DNA from: Prochlorococcus marinus str. MIT 9312
Lineage (GTDB): Bacteria; Cyanobacteriota; Cyanobacteriia; PCC-6307; Cyanobiaceae
Direction: 5' to 3'
Length of the DNA: 64,000 nt
NCBI RefSeq assembly: GCF_000012645.1
Contig: NC_007577.1
Location: forward strand, 62,001-126,000
Part shown: piece by piece, positions 27,701-35,951 of the stretch
Layout of the letters: the number at the start of each line of letters is the position of its first letter
Position numbering within the stretch: the stretch's first letter is position 1
Notes under the pieces: model-generated
What the model saw: only the letters and a program-made list of their open reading frames with translations
What the model was told of the DNA's origin: nothing
Databases searched by the model: none
Translations under genes and position numbers: made by a program

Positions 27701-29509
27701 ATGAATTTAATTGCAGTTGTTAGTAATAATTATTATGCGTTTATAACGGTAGTTGTTTTAATGATGTCAATAATTTTGTTTATCAAAAATACTATTGCGC
27801 CAGAATTGACTGGTTTGTTATGTGTTGGAATTTTTATAACTACAGGGGTTCTTTCCCCTGAGAAAGCTTTAGCTGGATTTGGTAGCCCTTCCTTAATAAC
27901 TCTGATGGGTTTATTTGCAGTTTCCTCTGCATTATTTAAAAGTGGTGCCTTAGACAGAGTAAGAGAATTGATTTCTTCTGAAAGTATTAGAACTCCAAGG
28001 AAATTAATTTCATTAATAGCTTTTTTGATTGCTCCAATATCCGGAATTGTACCTAATACTCCAGTAGTAGCATCCTTGTTACCTTTAATTGAAGGTTGGT
28101 GCGAGAGGAGAAATATATCACCATCTAAAGTTTTATTACCTCTTTCTTTTGCTACTTTGCTGGGTGGAACTCTGACATTATTAGGTAGCTCAGTCAATCT
28201 TCTTGTAAGTGATATTAGTCAGCAATTAGGTTATGGAGCTTTGGAATTATTTAGTTTGACTGCAATTGGAATTCCTGTGTGGCTGATAGGTACAACCTAT
28301 ATGATTATAGTTTCTGATCTGCTTTTACCAGATAGAGGGAGAGATAAGGATTTCATTAAAAATGGCGATATGAATATTTACTTCACTGAAGTTACTATTC
28401 CCTCTTCATCAGAATTAGTTGGACAATCTGTTAGAAATAGTAGATTGCAAAGACGATTTGACGTTGATGTTCTTGAGTTGCAACGCAATGGAAAAGTTAT
28501 TCTTCCTCCTTTGGCAGATAGAAAGATTGAACCGGATGATAGATTAATAATCCGAGTTACAAGAGCTGACTTATTTAGACTGCAGCAGGAACACACAATT
28601 TTATTAGGAGAGAATAAAACATCATTTGGAGGAGCTAATGTTTTTTCAGATGATGAAGGTACTAAAACCTTTGAAGCCTTGTTACCAGCTGGCTCAACTT
28701 TAGCTGGTGCTAGTTTGAGAGAATTAAGATTTAGGCAGCGGCATAATGCAACAGTTTTGGCATTGAGAAGAGGTCAGCAAACTGTTCAGGAGAGATTAGG
28801 CCAAGCTGTTTTAAGGGCAGGAGATGTTTTGTTATTGCAAGCCCCGTTAGATTCCATAAGAGGTTTGCAGGCCAGCAATGATTTGCTTATTTTAGATCAA
28901 TTCGAAGATGATTTACCTGTCTTGATTAAAAAGCCTATATCGATTGCAATTGCAATAGGAATGGTGGTTTTGCCTTCGTTGACTAATATTCCATTAGTAG
29001 GTTCAGTTCTTTTGGCAGTTATTGCAATGGTTGCTTTTGGATGTTTAAGACCTGCAGAAATACAAAAATCAATTAGGTTGGACGTTATTTTATTATTGGG
29101 ATCTTTATCATGTTTTAGTGTTGCTATGCAAGTCACAGGATTAGCAGATTTAATAGCAGTTAATCTTAATTTTGCTCTTAATGGAATGCCTCTTTATTTT
29201 GCACTAGTCGTAATTTTTGTATCTACAGTTATTCTTACCCAATTTATCAGTAATGCTGCTTCGGTTGCTTTGATTTTGCCTGTTGCTATTGAATTCTCAA
29301 GTGTTTTAGGCATTTCACCTAGCGCTTTAATAATGCTTGTTCTATTCGGAGCAAGTCAATCTTTCTTGACACCAATGGGTTATCAAACAAATTTAATGGT
29401 TTACGGTCCTGGAAGATATAGATTTTTTGACATCGCAAAATACGGAGCTGGATTAACACTTATAATGTCTTTTACAGTGCCAGCATTGATAATTTTAAAT
29501 TTCAGATAA
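27701..29509 (+). CDS. SLC13/DASS-type anion carrier with two TrkA-C domains
   Basis: A 602-residue protein. The two outer thirds are membrane-embedded with the divalent-anion:sodium symporter pattern, including FGSPSLITLMGLFAVSSALF and the repeated hairpin IPNTP (PISGIVPNTPVVASLLPL) and FISNAASVALILPVAIEF. Inserted between them (~220-400) are two TrkA-C-type cytosolic domains: ITRADLFRLQ-like ends and PAGSTLAGASLRELRFRQRH with VLRAGDVLLLQ. This is the family that includes cyanobacterial sulfate/arsenite-type carriers. It is the first of three genes with ktrB 5 bp and ktrA 18 bp further on. Sulfate is a reasonable guess; the ion is unproven. Confidence 0.9.
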   Translation: MNLIAVVSNNYYAFITVVVLMMSIILFIKNTIAPELTGLLCVGIFITTGVLSPEKALAGFGSPSLITLMGLFAVSSALFKSGALDRVRELISSESIRTPRKLISLIAFLIAPISGIVPNTPVVASLLPLIEGWCERRNISPSKVLLPLSFATLLGGTLTLLGSSVNLLVSDISQQLGYGALELFSLTAIGIPVWLIGTTYMIIVSDLLLPDRGRDKDFIKNGDMNIYFTEVTIPSSSELVGQSVRNSRLQRRFDVDVLELQRNGKVILPPLADRKIEPDDRLIIRVTRADLFRLQQEHTILLGENKTSFGGANVFSDDEGTKTFEALLPAGSTLAGASLRELRFRQRHNATVLALRRGQQTVQERLGQAVLRAGDVLLLQAPLDSIRGLQASNDLLILDQFEDDLPVLIKKPISIAIAIGMVVLPSLTNIPLVGSVLLAVIAMVAFGCLRPAEIQKSIRLDVILLLGSLSCFSVAMQVTGLADLIAVNLNFALNGMPLYFALVVIFVSTVILTQFISNAASVALILPVAIEFSSVLGISPSALIMLVLFGASQSFLTPMGYQTNLMVYGPGRYRFFDIAKYGAGLTLIMSFTVPALIILNFR

Positions 29510-29514
29510 ATAAC

Positions 29515-30918
29515 GTGAAATTCACAAGTAATGTTTATAAGTTAAAAGATGCTTACAGAAAACTATCTGTACCTCAATTTACTATTGTTACGGGATTGTT
29601 TATTATTTTTTTTGGAACTTTGATTTTGAGTTCTCCATTATGTTCATCTTCAAATGTTGGTTTGTGGGAAGCATTTTTTACATCTACTTCTGCTATAACA
29701 GTTACTGGATTAACCATAATAGATATTGGTGTTGATTTAAATTTCTTTGGCCAAGTATTCTTGGCTTTTATGCTTTTATCAGGTGGTCTAGGATTAATGG
29801 CTATTACGACATTTTTACAAGGTTTTGTTGTAAAGGGCACAAAGTTAAAAACTAGATTAGATAAAGGAAAGACTCTAGATGAATTTGGAGTTGGAGGAAT
29901 TGGTCGAACTTTTCAAAGTATTGCTATCACTGCAACTTGTATCATATCTTTTGGCGCAATTGTCTTATATTCTTTTGGATTTGTAGATATTCAAAATAAT
30001 TGGGAAAGACTTTGGTCTTCTATCTTTCACAGCATATCTGCATATAACAATGCAGGTTTTTCTTTATGGTCTAATAGTCTCCAAGACTATAGAACAAATT
30101 TTTTGGTTAATATTGTGTTTATTTTTCTCATTGTCATGGGTGGACTGGGATGGAGGGTTATTGATGATATTTGGAGTAATAAAAAAAATCTTTCATATAA
30201 AAAATTGAGCCTTCATTCCAGATTAGTTATTAGGACAACTTTGTCTCTAATATTATTCGGATCATTAGGATTCTTTCTCACTGAATCATTGCTAAATAGT
30301 CAATTTTTTAATGATTTGAATTTGTTTGAAAGGTTATTATCATCAATCTTTGAAACAGTGAGTGCAAGAACCGCAGGCTTTACAAATTATCCGATCTCCT
30401 TGAACTCTATCTCAGATACTGGTCTATTATTATTAATGACGCTTATGTTTATTGGAGCAAGCACTGGAGGTACTGGTGGAGGGATAAAAACAACTACATT
30501 TATTGCTTTAATGGCTGCAACTAGATCAACTTTAAGAGGTCAGAAAGATGTAATTATTAGCAATAGATTAATTTCAGATAAAGTTATTCTAAAGGCAGTT
30601 GGAATCACTGTTGGTTCTTTGCTTTTCGTTCTTTTAATGGCAATGCTGCTCAGTACAACTAATACGTTTGTTAAAAAAGAATCTTTCACATTCCTAGAAA
30701 TTTTGTTCACTTGCATATCTGCATTTGCAACAGTTGGCTTTGATATTGGTTTAACTGCAAAATTAAATCATTTTGGCCAATTTATTCTTATTGTCGGTAT
30801 GTTTGTGGGCAGACTTGGTATCCTTTTGCTACTAAGTGCACTTTGGCAGGCTCTTTACAAGAGTAGAATAGATAGACAAAAGAGAATTGGCTATCCTAGG
30901 GCTGATCTTTATGTTTAG
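29515..30918 (+). CDS. ktrB: Potassium uptake channel-like subunit KtrB/TrkH family
   Basis: A 467-residue membrane protein with the repeated membrane-pore-membrane pattern of TrkH/KtrB. Selectivity-filter-like turns are seen at TSAITVTGLT, YNNAGFSLW, ARTAGFTNYP and FATVGFDIGL, each giving a central Gly. The GUG start lies 5 bp after the SLC13 stop. KtrB carries K+ (often with Na+) across the plasma membrane and is gated by a cytosolic KtrA ring, encoded next. K+ uptake is important for osmotic balance in seawater. Confidence 0.93.
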   Translation: MKFTSNVYKLKDAYRKLSVPQFTIVTGLFIIFFGTLILSSPLCSSSNVGLWEAFFTSTSAITVTGLTIIDIGVDLNFFGQVFLAFMLLSGGLGLMAITTFLQGFVVKGTKLKTRLDKGKTLDEFGVGGIGRTFQSIAITATCIISFGAIVLYSFGFVDIQNNWERLWSSIFHSISAYNNAGFSLWSNSLQDYRTNFLVNIVFIFLIVMGGLGWRVIDDIWSNKKNLSYKKLSLHSRLVIRTTLSLILFGSLGFFLTESLLNSQFFNDLNLFERLLSSIFETVSARTAGFTNYPISLNSISDTGLLLLMTLMFIGASTGGTGGGIKTTTFIALMAATRSTLRGQKDVIISNRLISDKVILKAVGITVGSLLFVLLMAMLLSTTNTFVKKESFTFLEILFTCISAFATVGFDIGLTAKLNHFGQFILIVGMFVGRLGILLLLSALWQALYKSRIDRQKRIGYPRADLYV

Positions 30919-30936
30919 GATTGACTGAGTTTTATT

Positions 30937-31641
30937 ATGGCTGATTGGTGGCAGTGGTCTCAAAAGAAAGAAAATGAAGCCCTCACTTTTGCAGTTGTTG
31001 GCGTTGGAAGATTTGGAACTGCTGTTTGTAGAGAACTTTTAAGTAATGGTGCAGATGTTTTGGCTGCAGATTTTTCGGAAAAAGCTATTGATGATTTGAG
31101 ACAATTGGAACCTTCGATAGAAGCTAGAGTTGTAGATTGTACTGATGAAGAGTCTATGAAGGAATCTGGAATACTTGAAATGAATACTGTTGTAGTTGGT
31201 ATAAGTGAACCTATTGAAGCAAGTATAACTACAACACTTATTGCCAAGGATAGTGAAGGTAGCAAAGTGAAAAGAGTAATAGCAAGGGCTACGAGTGACT
31301 TGCACGAAAAAATGTTAAAAAGGGTTGGTGCAGACAAAGTTGTTTTCCCTTCCAGAATGCAAGGAGAAAGATTAGGTTTAGAACTAGTTAGACCAAATCT
31401 AATTGAAAGATTGGAACTAGATAACCAAACTGGGATAGATGAAATAACTGTTCCAGAGGAATTTATTGGAAGATCTTTAAGAGATTTAAATTTGAGAAAA
31501 AATTATTTAGTCAATGTTCTCGCTGCAGGACCAGCTGAAGAGTTAACAGTTAATCCGCCAGCAAAATATATTTTGGAAAGAGGAAATATTTTGGTAGTTA
31601 TGGGAAAAACTGTAGACTTACAGAAATTGCCTCAGAATTAA
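30937..31641 (+). CDS. ktrA: Potassium uptake regulatory subunit KtrA (RCK)
   Basis: A 234-residue protein with an N-terminal RCK Rossmann domain (VVGVGRFGTAVCRELLSNGA, ~20-40, with the acidic strand end VLAADFSEKA that binds the ligand ribose) and a C-terminal TrkA-C domain (VPEEFIGRSLRDLNLR and GNILVVMGK). It would form the nucleotide-sensing gating ring beneath KtrB. It lies 18 bp after ktrB on the same strand, and is convergent with the RHH gene at 31648-31950 (6 bp gap). Confidence 0.95.
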   Translation: MADWWQWSQKKENEALTFAVVGVGRFGTAVCRELLSNGADVLAADFSEKAIDDLRQLEPSIEARVVDCTDEESMKESGILEMNTVVVGISEPIEASITTTLIAKDSEGSKVKRVIARATSDLHEKMLKRVGADKVVFPSRMQGERLGLELVRPNLIERLELDNQTGIDEITVPEEFIGRSLRDLNLRKNYLVNVLAAGPAEELTVNPPAKYILERGNILVVMGKTVDLQKLPQN

Positions 31642-31647
31642 TTATTT

Positions 31648-31950
31648 TTAATCAGATTTTTTATAGTATCGAATCCTTTGAGAAGCTCTTTTAAATCTTT
31701 TGACGCTTTGCTTTTCAAGTTCGTCTCTAAATTTATCGGTATTTAAATTATTTTCTGAGAAAAGTGATTTGTCCTCTTTTTCAAAGTATTTTTTTATTCC
31801 TTCTTGTATTAATACTTTTGCCATATTACTAACTGTCCTAGATTCATTACTGGCTAAAATAGTCAGCTGATCACATATTAATTCTGGAAGAACTACTTGA
31901 ATTCTAGGGGATTTCGGCTTCCCATTTGTGGAGTTTTGACGGGTAGCCAT
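31648..31950 (-). CDS. Putative ribbon-helix-helix (CopG/Arc-like) regulator
   Basis: A 100-residue protein with an RHH-like core at about 18-55: a short strand PRIQVVLPELICDQL followed by LASNESRTVSNMAKVLIQEG. The strand-helix-helix pattern with SRTVSNMAKVLI in helix 2 is typical of MetJ/Arc DNA-binding dimers. A basic, Gln/Arg-rich tail follows. Just upstream, three copies of one heptamer (31959-32017) could be its operator. No toxin-like neighbour reads with it, so a solitary transcription regulator fits better than an antitoxin. Family call is from pattern, not from a search. Confidence 0.75.
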   Translation of the reverse strand: MATRQNSTNGKPKSPRIQVVLPELICDQLTILASNESRTVSNMAKVLIQEGIKKYFEKEDKSLFSENNLNTDKFRDELEKQSVKRFKRASQRIRYYKKSD

Positions 31951-31958
31951 GAGGCAAA

Positions 31959-32017
31959 GTGTATAACTGTTACTTATTAGTATACACAGTTAGTCAAGGA
32001 TACTATCTTTGTGTATA
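31959..32017. promoter_or_regulatory. Candidate operator: three GTGTATA heptamers
   Basis: The intergenic gap between the leftward RHH gene and the rightward gene at 32076 contains the exact heptamer GTGTATA at 31959-31965 and 32011-32017, and its reverse complement TATACAC at 31981-31987. Two of the three are preceded by T (TGTGTATA). RHH proteins bind short repeated sites close to their own promoters, and this array starts 9 bp upstream of the RHH start codon. Autoregulation is inferred. Confidence 0.5.
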
Positions 32018-32075
32018 TTATTAGTAAGGAAACATATGTCCGTATCAACTAATTGTTTTTAGTTTTTTTTGCCCC

Positions 32076-32414
32076 ATGAAAAATTCAACAAAAATTGATT
32101 CACCCAAAAGGTCTATAATTGATAAAAAGAAAAAAAGATTAGTTAATTCTGATTCTCACGATAATGAAAATAGTGATGTTTTGGTATCAGCTGTAATTAG
32201 TCCATATTTGTTAACTCATCTTCACCATATTCTTCAACAGTCTGAGTATTATGCTCAAAAGGATGGTAGAAAATCTCACGCAGCTAACTTTGCAAAACTA
32301 AGAAAGGTTTTATGTTTAGATGCAAGAAGTATGGTAGATGCATCAGCAAAAGAAATAAAAGATCCGGAAAATGATTTATCTATTAATAAATATAATGAAC
32401 AAAATGTAGCTTGA
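32076..32414 (+). CDS. Small conserved-looking protein, function unknown
   Basis: A 112-residue protein I cannot assign. The first ~35 residues are very basic and disordered-looking (Lys-rich, with KKKKR). Residues ~38-95 form the likely folded part: VISPYLLTHLHHILQQSEYY then KSHAANFAKLRKVLCLDARS, helical with a His pair and one Cys. The tail is polar. The core looks like a conserved cyanobacterial sequence because of its uninterrupted amphipathic helices. It is divergent from the RHH gene across the heptamer array and 35 bp upstream of the Nif11-like gene, so the two may be co-transcribed. Confidence 0.72.
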   Translation: MKNSTKIDSPKRSIIDKKKKRLVNSDSHDNENSDVLVSAVISPYLLTHLHHILQQSEYYAQKDGRKSHAANFAKLRKVLCLDARSMVDASAKEIKDPENDLSINKYNEQNVA

Positions 32415-32449
32415 AGTAATAATCTATTAATAAATAGATCTTAAAAAAC

Positions 32450-32680
32450 ATGTCCAGTAATGCTGAAAAGCTCTATAAGTTAATAGCAAATGACTCCAAA
32501 AAGAAACAAAGTTTGTTTTTGACAGCCTTAACTAATCCCAAAAAAGCCTTAGATAAAATATGTGATATTGGCAACGAATTAAATATTTCTGTCACCAAAG
32601 AAGAGGTTATAGAATATTTGAGTACTATTGACGACGAGGCAACTAAAATGTGGCTAGTTAAGGCTCGAGGAGGTCTTTAG
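32450..32680 (+). CDS. Nif11-like domain protein ending in Gly-Gly-Leu
   Basis: A 76-residue protein. Residues ~1-60 follow the Nif11 leader-like pattern: an N-terminal amphipathic helix SSNAEKLYKLIANDSKKKQ, a middle helix with NPKKALDKICDIGNELNI, then SVTKEEVIEYL. The protein stops right after KARGGL. Nif11 domains occur as leader peptides of cyanobacterial ribosomal peptides, where a double-glycine motif precedes the core. Here no core follows, so it may instead be a stand-alone Nif11-fold protein. Its end overlaps a small leftward gene by 23 bp. Confidence 0.6.
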   Translation: MSSNAEKLYKLIANDSKKKQSLFLTALTNPKKALDKICDIGNELNISVTKEEVIEYLSTIDDEATKMWLVKARGGL

Positions 32681-32834
32681 GAAAAGGTTTAGAATAATTA
32701 TTGTTTTGATTCGTAATAGGTTTTATTCTTTTGTTGTAGCCACCTCCACCAGCTAGAGTCCAAAAAAACCAATAACTTGGAATTGCAAGAGCTGCAGCTA
32801 TGAAAATTACTACAATTTGTTCTATTCGTTTCAT
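32658..32834 (-). CDS. Small single-span membrane protein candidate
   Basis: The complementary strand carries an ATG-started frame of 58 codons. The product has a hydrophobic N-terminal helix (IEQIVVIFIAAALAIPSYWF, ~4-23), a Gly-rich turn AGGGGY and a basic, Asn/Pro-rich tail. That is a coherent membrane or export-type small protein. A weak GGA lies about 5 bases before the start. It fills the gap between the Nif11-like gene, whose 3' end it overlaps by 23 bp, and the ABC-F gene. No family is recognised, and without homologues it could be a chance frame. Confidence 0.5.
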   Translation of the reverse strand: MKRIEQIVVIFIAAALAIPSYWFFWTLAGGGGYNKRIKPITNQNNNYSKPFPKDLLEP

Positions 32835-32906
32835 GATCCAATTTTATTCCACAAAATATTTTTTAGTAAATAAGCCTCAGAATTTGTAAATTCTATTTTT
32901 AAAACA

Positions 32907-34517
32907 GTGATTAGATTTGAAGGTGTAAGCAAAATTTATTCTACAGATATTGTTTTAAAAAATATTAATTGGGAGATTAAGAAAGGAGAAAAAGTTGGTT
33001 TAGTTGGTTCCAATGGTGCAGGTAAATCAACCCAATTTAAGATTTTAATTGGAGAGGAAGATCAAACAAGTGGAACGATCATCAAAGAGGGAAATCCTAA
33101 AATTGCACATTTAAAACAGGAGTTAGATTGTAACTTGAATTGTTCAGTGAGAGAGGAATTAGAAAGTTCTTTCAAAGATATACAAATTGTTGCCATTAAA
33201 CTTTTAGAAATTGAGAATAAAATGAAATCATTAGATTTCAAAAAGAATTCCGATGAACTGGAAACATTAGTCAATCAACTCGCAAAATATCAAGCAAAAT
33301 TTGAAGTCTTAGGTGGCTATAAAATGCAATCTGATGTAGACAAAATATTACCAAAACTAGGCTTTTCTATCGAAGATGCTGATAAATTAGTTGGTAATTT
33401 TTCAGGTGGTTGGCAGATGAAAGTTGCACTAGGAAAAATAATTTTACAAAAACCTGATTTACTTTTACTTGATGAACCAACAAATCATTTAGATTTAGAT
33501 ACTATTTTCTGGCTGGAAGAATATTTATCTTCGCTTAAGATTGCAATTATTATTATTAGCCATGATAGGTTTTTTTTAGACAAATTATGTAAAAAAATAA
33601 TTTTTATAGATAGAGGAATAGCTGAAATATATAATGGTAACTATTCTTTTTTTGTGGAACAGAAATCTTTAAATGAAGAATCACAAAATAAAGCATATCA
33701 ATTACAACAAAAAGAAATTGAGATGCAGAAGAAGTATATAGATAGATTTAGAGCTAGTGCAACTAGAAGTTCTCAAGCAAAGAGTAGAGAAAAACAATTA
33801 AAAAAGATTTCTAAAATTGAAGCGCCCATAGCAAAAGCAAAAAGTCCTGCTTTTAATTTTCCAGAGTGTCCTCGCTCAGGAAAATTAGTGCTAAATATCA
33901 AAAATTTATCTCATAGTTATGAAGACAAAATTCTTTTTTTAGATGTTAATTTAAAGATTTCTTCGGGGGATAAAATAGCAATATTAGGACCTAATGGCTC
34001 CGGTAAATCTACATTGCTGAAAATTATTATGGAAAAAATATCCCCTGAAATTGGAGAAATTAATCTTGGTAAACATAATATAATTACTAGCTATTATGAA
34101 CAGAATCAGGCTGAAGCTCTTTCACTTGAGGAAAGAGTTATTGATTTAATATGTAATAAATCTCCAGAATGGTCTCAAAAAAAAGTAAGAACATTTTTAG
34201 GAGGTTTTGGTTTCCAAAAAGAAACTGTTTTTAAATATATTAAACAACTTAGTGGAGGAGAAAAGGCAAGATTAGCATTGGCTCTTATGATCATGAATCC
34301 AAGTAATTTTCTTTTATTAGATGAGCCAACTAATCATTTGGATTTGCAATCTAAAGAAAATTTAGAATTAGCAATTAATAATTATAAAGGTTCATTATTA
34401 ATAATTTCTCATGATCGATATTTTATTTCAAAGGTTGCAAATAGAATTGTAGAAATTAAAGATTCAAAGTTATTTTCATATGATGGTAATTACGAATATT
34501 TTTTAGAAAAAAAATGA
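32907..34517 (+). CDS. ABC-F family ATPase (Uup/EttA-like)
   Basis: A 536-residue soluble protein with two ABC domains and no membrane spans. Domain 1: Walker A GSNGAGKST (~37), signature FSGGWQMKVALGK (~168), Walker B LLLLDEPTNHLDLDT. Domain 2: Walker A GPNGSGKST (~367), signature LSGGEKARLALAL, Walker B LLLDEPTNHLDLQ. The two are joined by a charged P-site-tRNA-interaction-type linker with QQKEIEMQKKYIDRFRAS. ABC-F proteins act on ribosomes (translation factors or antibiotic protection). The start is GTG. The exact subfamily cannot be assigned by eye. Confidence 0.94.
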   Translation: MIRFEGVSKIYSTDIVLKNINWEIKKGEKVGLVGSNGAGKSTQFKILIGEEDQTSGTIIKEGNPKIAHLKQELDCNLNCSVREELESSFKDIQIVAIKLLEIENKMKSLDFKKNSDELETLVNQLAKYQAKFEVLGGYKMQSDVDKILPKLGFSIEDADKLVGNFSGGWQMKVALGKIILQKPDLLLLDEPTNHLDLDTIFWLEEYLSSLKIAIIIISHDRFFLDKLCKKIIFIDRGIAEIYNGNYSFFVEQKSLNEESQNKAYQLQQKEIEMQKKYIDRFRASATRSSQAKSREKQLKKISKIEAPIAKAKSPAFNFPECPRSGKLVLNIKNLSHSYEDKILFLDVNLKISSGDKIAILGPNGSGKSTLLKIIMEKISPEIGEINLGKHNIITSYYEQNQAEALSLEERVIDLICNKSPEWSQKKVRTFLGGFGFQKETVFKYIKQLSGGEKARLALALMIMNPSNFLLLDEPTNHLDLQSKENLELAINNYKGSLLIISHDRYFISKVANRIVEIKDSKLFSYDGNYEYFLEKK

Positions 34518-34680
34518 AAATCACAAAAGATTAGTAATTAATAAATATTTATTTTTGCAGAAAGTTTGAATACTTTTAAAAAAGTTTACATTTAGCTAGG
34601 CAAGATCACTCATTTATCTTTACATAGTTTACTGTTCTTGTTTAATCTTAAAAATACAAAAATAATTTTTAATAATTTAA

Positions 34681-34824
34681 ATGAAAAATTATGATTTTCA
34701 AGAAAAACTGTTTCCAATTTCTGATCCTATTGAAAGTTATTTCGAATGCATTTCAACCTGTGATATAAAAGATGGTAATTGTATTTCTAGATGTGTGGAA
34801 ATACTTAAAGAGAATGACGTTTGA
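34681..34824 (+). CDS. Twin-CX3C miniprotein, function unknown
   Basis: An ATG-started frame of 47 codons. The C-terminal half holds four cysteines at residues 23, 27, 34 and 38 in the arrangement C-x3-C-x6-C-x3-C, with the turn-like KDGN between the pairs. Two short helices pinned by two disulfides, or a four-cysteine metal site, would both fit. No signal peptide is visible. The stop lies 5 bp from the end of the convergent HtrA-like protease gene. I have no firm family name; regular cysteine spacing and exact fit in the gap support a real gene. Confidence 0.6.
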   Translation: MKNYDFQEKLFPISDPIESYFECISTCDIKDGNCISRCVEILKENDV

Positions 34825-34829
34825 AACTT

Positions 34830-35951
34830 TTAGTTATTTTGTAGATTAGTAATATCAGTTGGTATTACTTTTAACATAATAAATTTATTTCTACGTTTCA
34901 ATAATATTTTTATTTGTTTATTAATACCATTTTTAGTTATTTGGTTAATAACATCTGAAACTTTCTGAATATTTTTATTACCCACTTTTATGATTATGTC
35001 ATTTACTTTGATTCCACTCTTTTCAGCTGGACTATTTGGTACTACATAACCAACTTTTACGGAACTATTATTTGTTTCAGAATTACTGTCATCTATTAGG
35101 CTTATACCAATCATAGGATGTATTACTTTTCCATTATTTATTAGCTGATATGCAATTTCCTTGGCTTTATTAATTGGGATTGCGAAACTTAAACCTGCTC
35201 CTGGACCTGATCTGATCAAGGTATTAATACCAATTACTTCTCCATTACTATTCAGTAGTGGACCTCCTGAATTTCCGGGATTGATAGCAGCATCAGTTTG
35301 AATTAACTCAAGTTTTTTATCGTATATTCCTAGTTGAGTGACGTTTCTTTTTATATTGCTGATAATACCAAGTGTAACTGTGTTTTCCAGTCCGAATGGA
35401 TTTCCTACTGCGATTGCCCAATCACCAACTTTAATTTTTGCTGAATCGCCCAACTTTGCTTTTGGCCAAGGCCCTTTCCCTTCAATCTTGAGCACAGCTA
35501 AATCAGTAAAAAAGTCTTGCCCTATGAGTTTTGCTTTTAATTTTTCCCCATTGGTTAAACCAACAATTACCTTATCCGATTCATTTACAACATGAGCATT
35601 AGTCATTACAAGTCCGTCTGCGAATATAAACCCACTTCCTTGGTTTTGCTCTATCCTTGGCTGATTATCGTTAGGTAAGTCTAATCCAAAAAATCTTTCA
35701 AAATATGGGTCTATAAATAGTTGAGAATTTTTTGGAAACTTTCTTTTTTTAATATATCTTTGAGTATCAATTGTCACAACAGAAGAACCAGTTTTTTCTA
35801 CAGCTTTAGTTATGAATGATTTGTGTGAATACGTATTATTTTCATTAAATCTTGGATTAGTTAATGGTCCAGATATTATATTTGAAGGACATATAATACC
35901 AATTGTGATTGCTGAGGAGAATAATAACTTCTTGTGTCTGTAAAGTTTCAA
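34830..35951 (-). CDS. HtrA/DegQ-type serine protease with one PDZ domain
   Basis: The 373 residues start with a signal- or anchor-like segment (LLFSSAITIGIICPSNIISG, ~9-28). The trypsin-like domain has His in MTNAHVVNES (~114), Asp in FFTDLAVLKI (~145) and Ser in INPGNSGGPL (~225). One PDZ domain follows (~270-365, VGYVVPNSPAEKSGIKVNDI). Such proteases degrade or refold damaged proteins in the periplasm or thylakoid lumen; cyanobacteria usually have several (HhoA, HhoB, HtrA). Which paralogue this is cannot be told. Divergent from the 36124 gene with a 172-bp gap. Confidence 0.95.
   Translation of the reverse strand: MKLYRHKKLLFSSAITIGIICPSNIISGPLTNPRFNENNTYSHKSFITKAVEKTGSSVVTIDTQRYIKKRKFPKNSQLFIDPYFERFFGLDLPNDNQPRIEQNQGSGFIFADGLVMTNAHVVNESDKVIVGLTNGEKLKAKLIGQDFFTDLAVLKIEGKGPWPKAKLGDSAKIKVGDWAIAVGNPFGLENTVTLGIISNIKRNVTQLGIYDKKLELIQTDAAINPGNSGGPLLNSNGEVIGINTLIRSGPGAGLSFAIPINKAKEIAYQLINNGKVIHPMIGISLIDDSNSETNNSSVKVGYVVPNSPAEKSGIKVNDIIIKVGNKNIQKVSDVINQITKNGINKQIKILLKRRNKFIMLKVIPTDITNLQNN

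Noticed and set aside
27733-28197. 154-codon antisense frame within the SLC13-like gene
   Set aside because: The sense frame has clear membrane-transport motifs; the antisense product is low in recognisable structure.
30960-31337. 125-codon antisense frame in ktrA
   Set aside because: A mirror of the RCK domain, rich in Ser and Leu as antisense of Glu and Lys codons; no evidence for expression.
31648-31950. RHH gene as the antitoxin of a toxin-antitoxin pair
   Set aside because: No small toxin-like gene reads with it; downstream is the convergent ktrA and upstream is a divergent gene.
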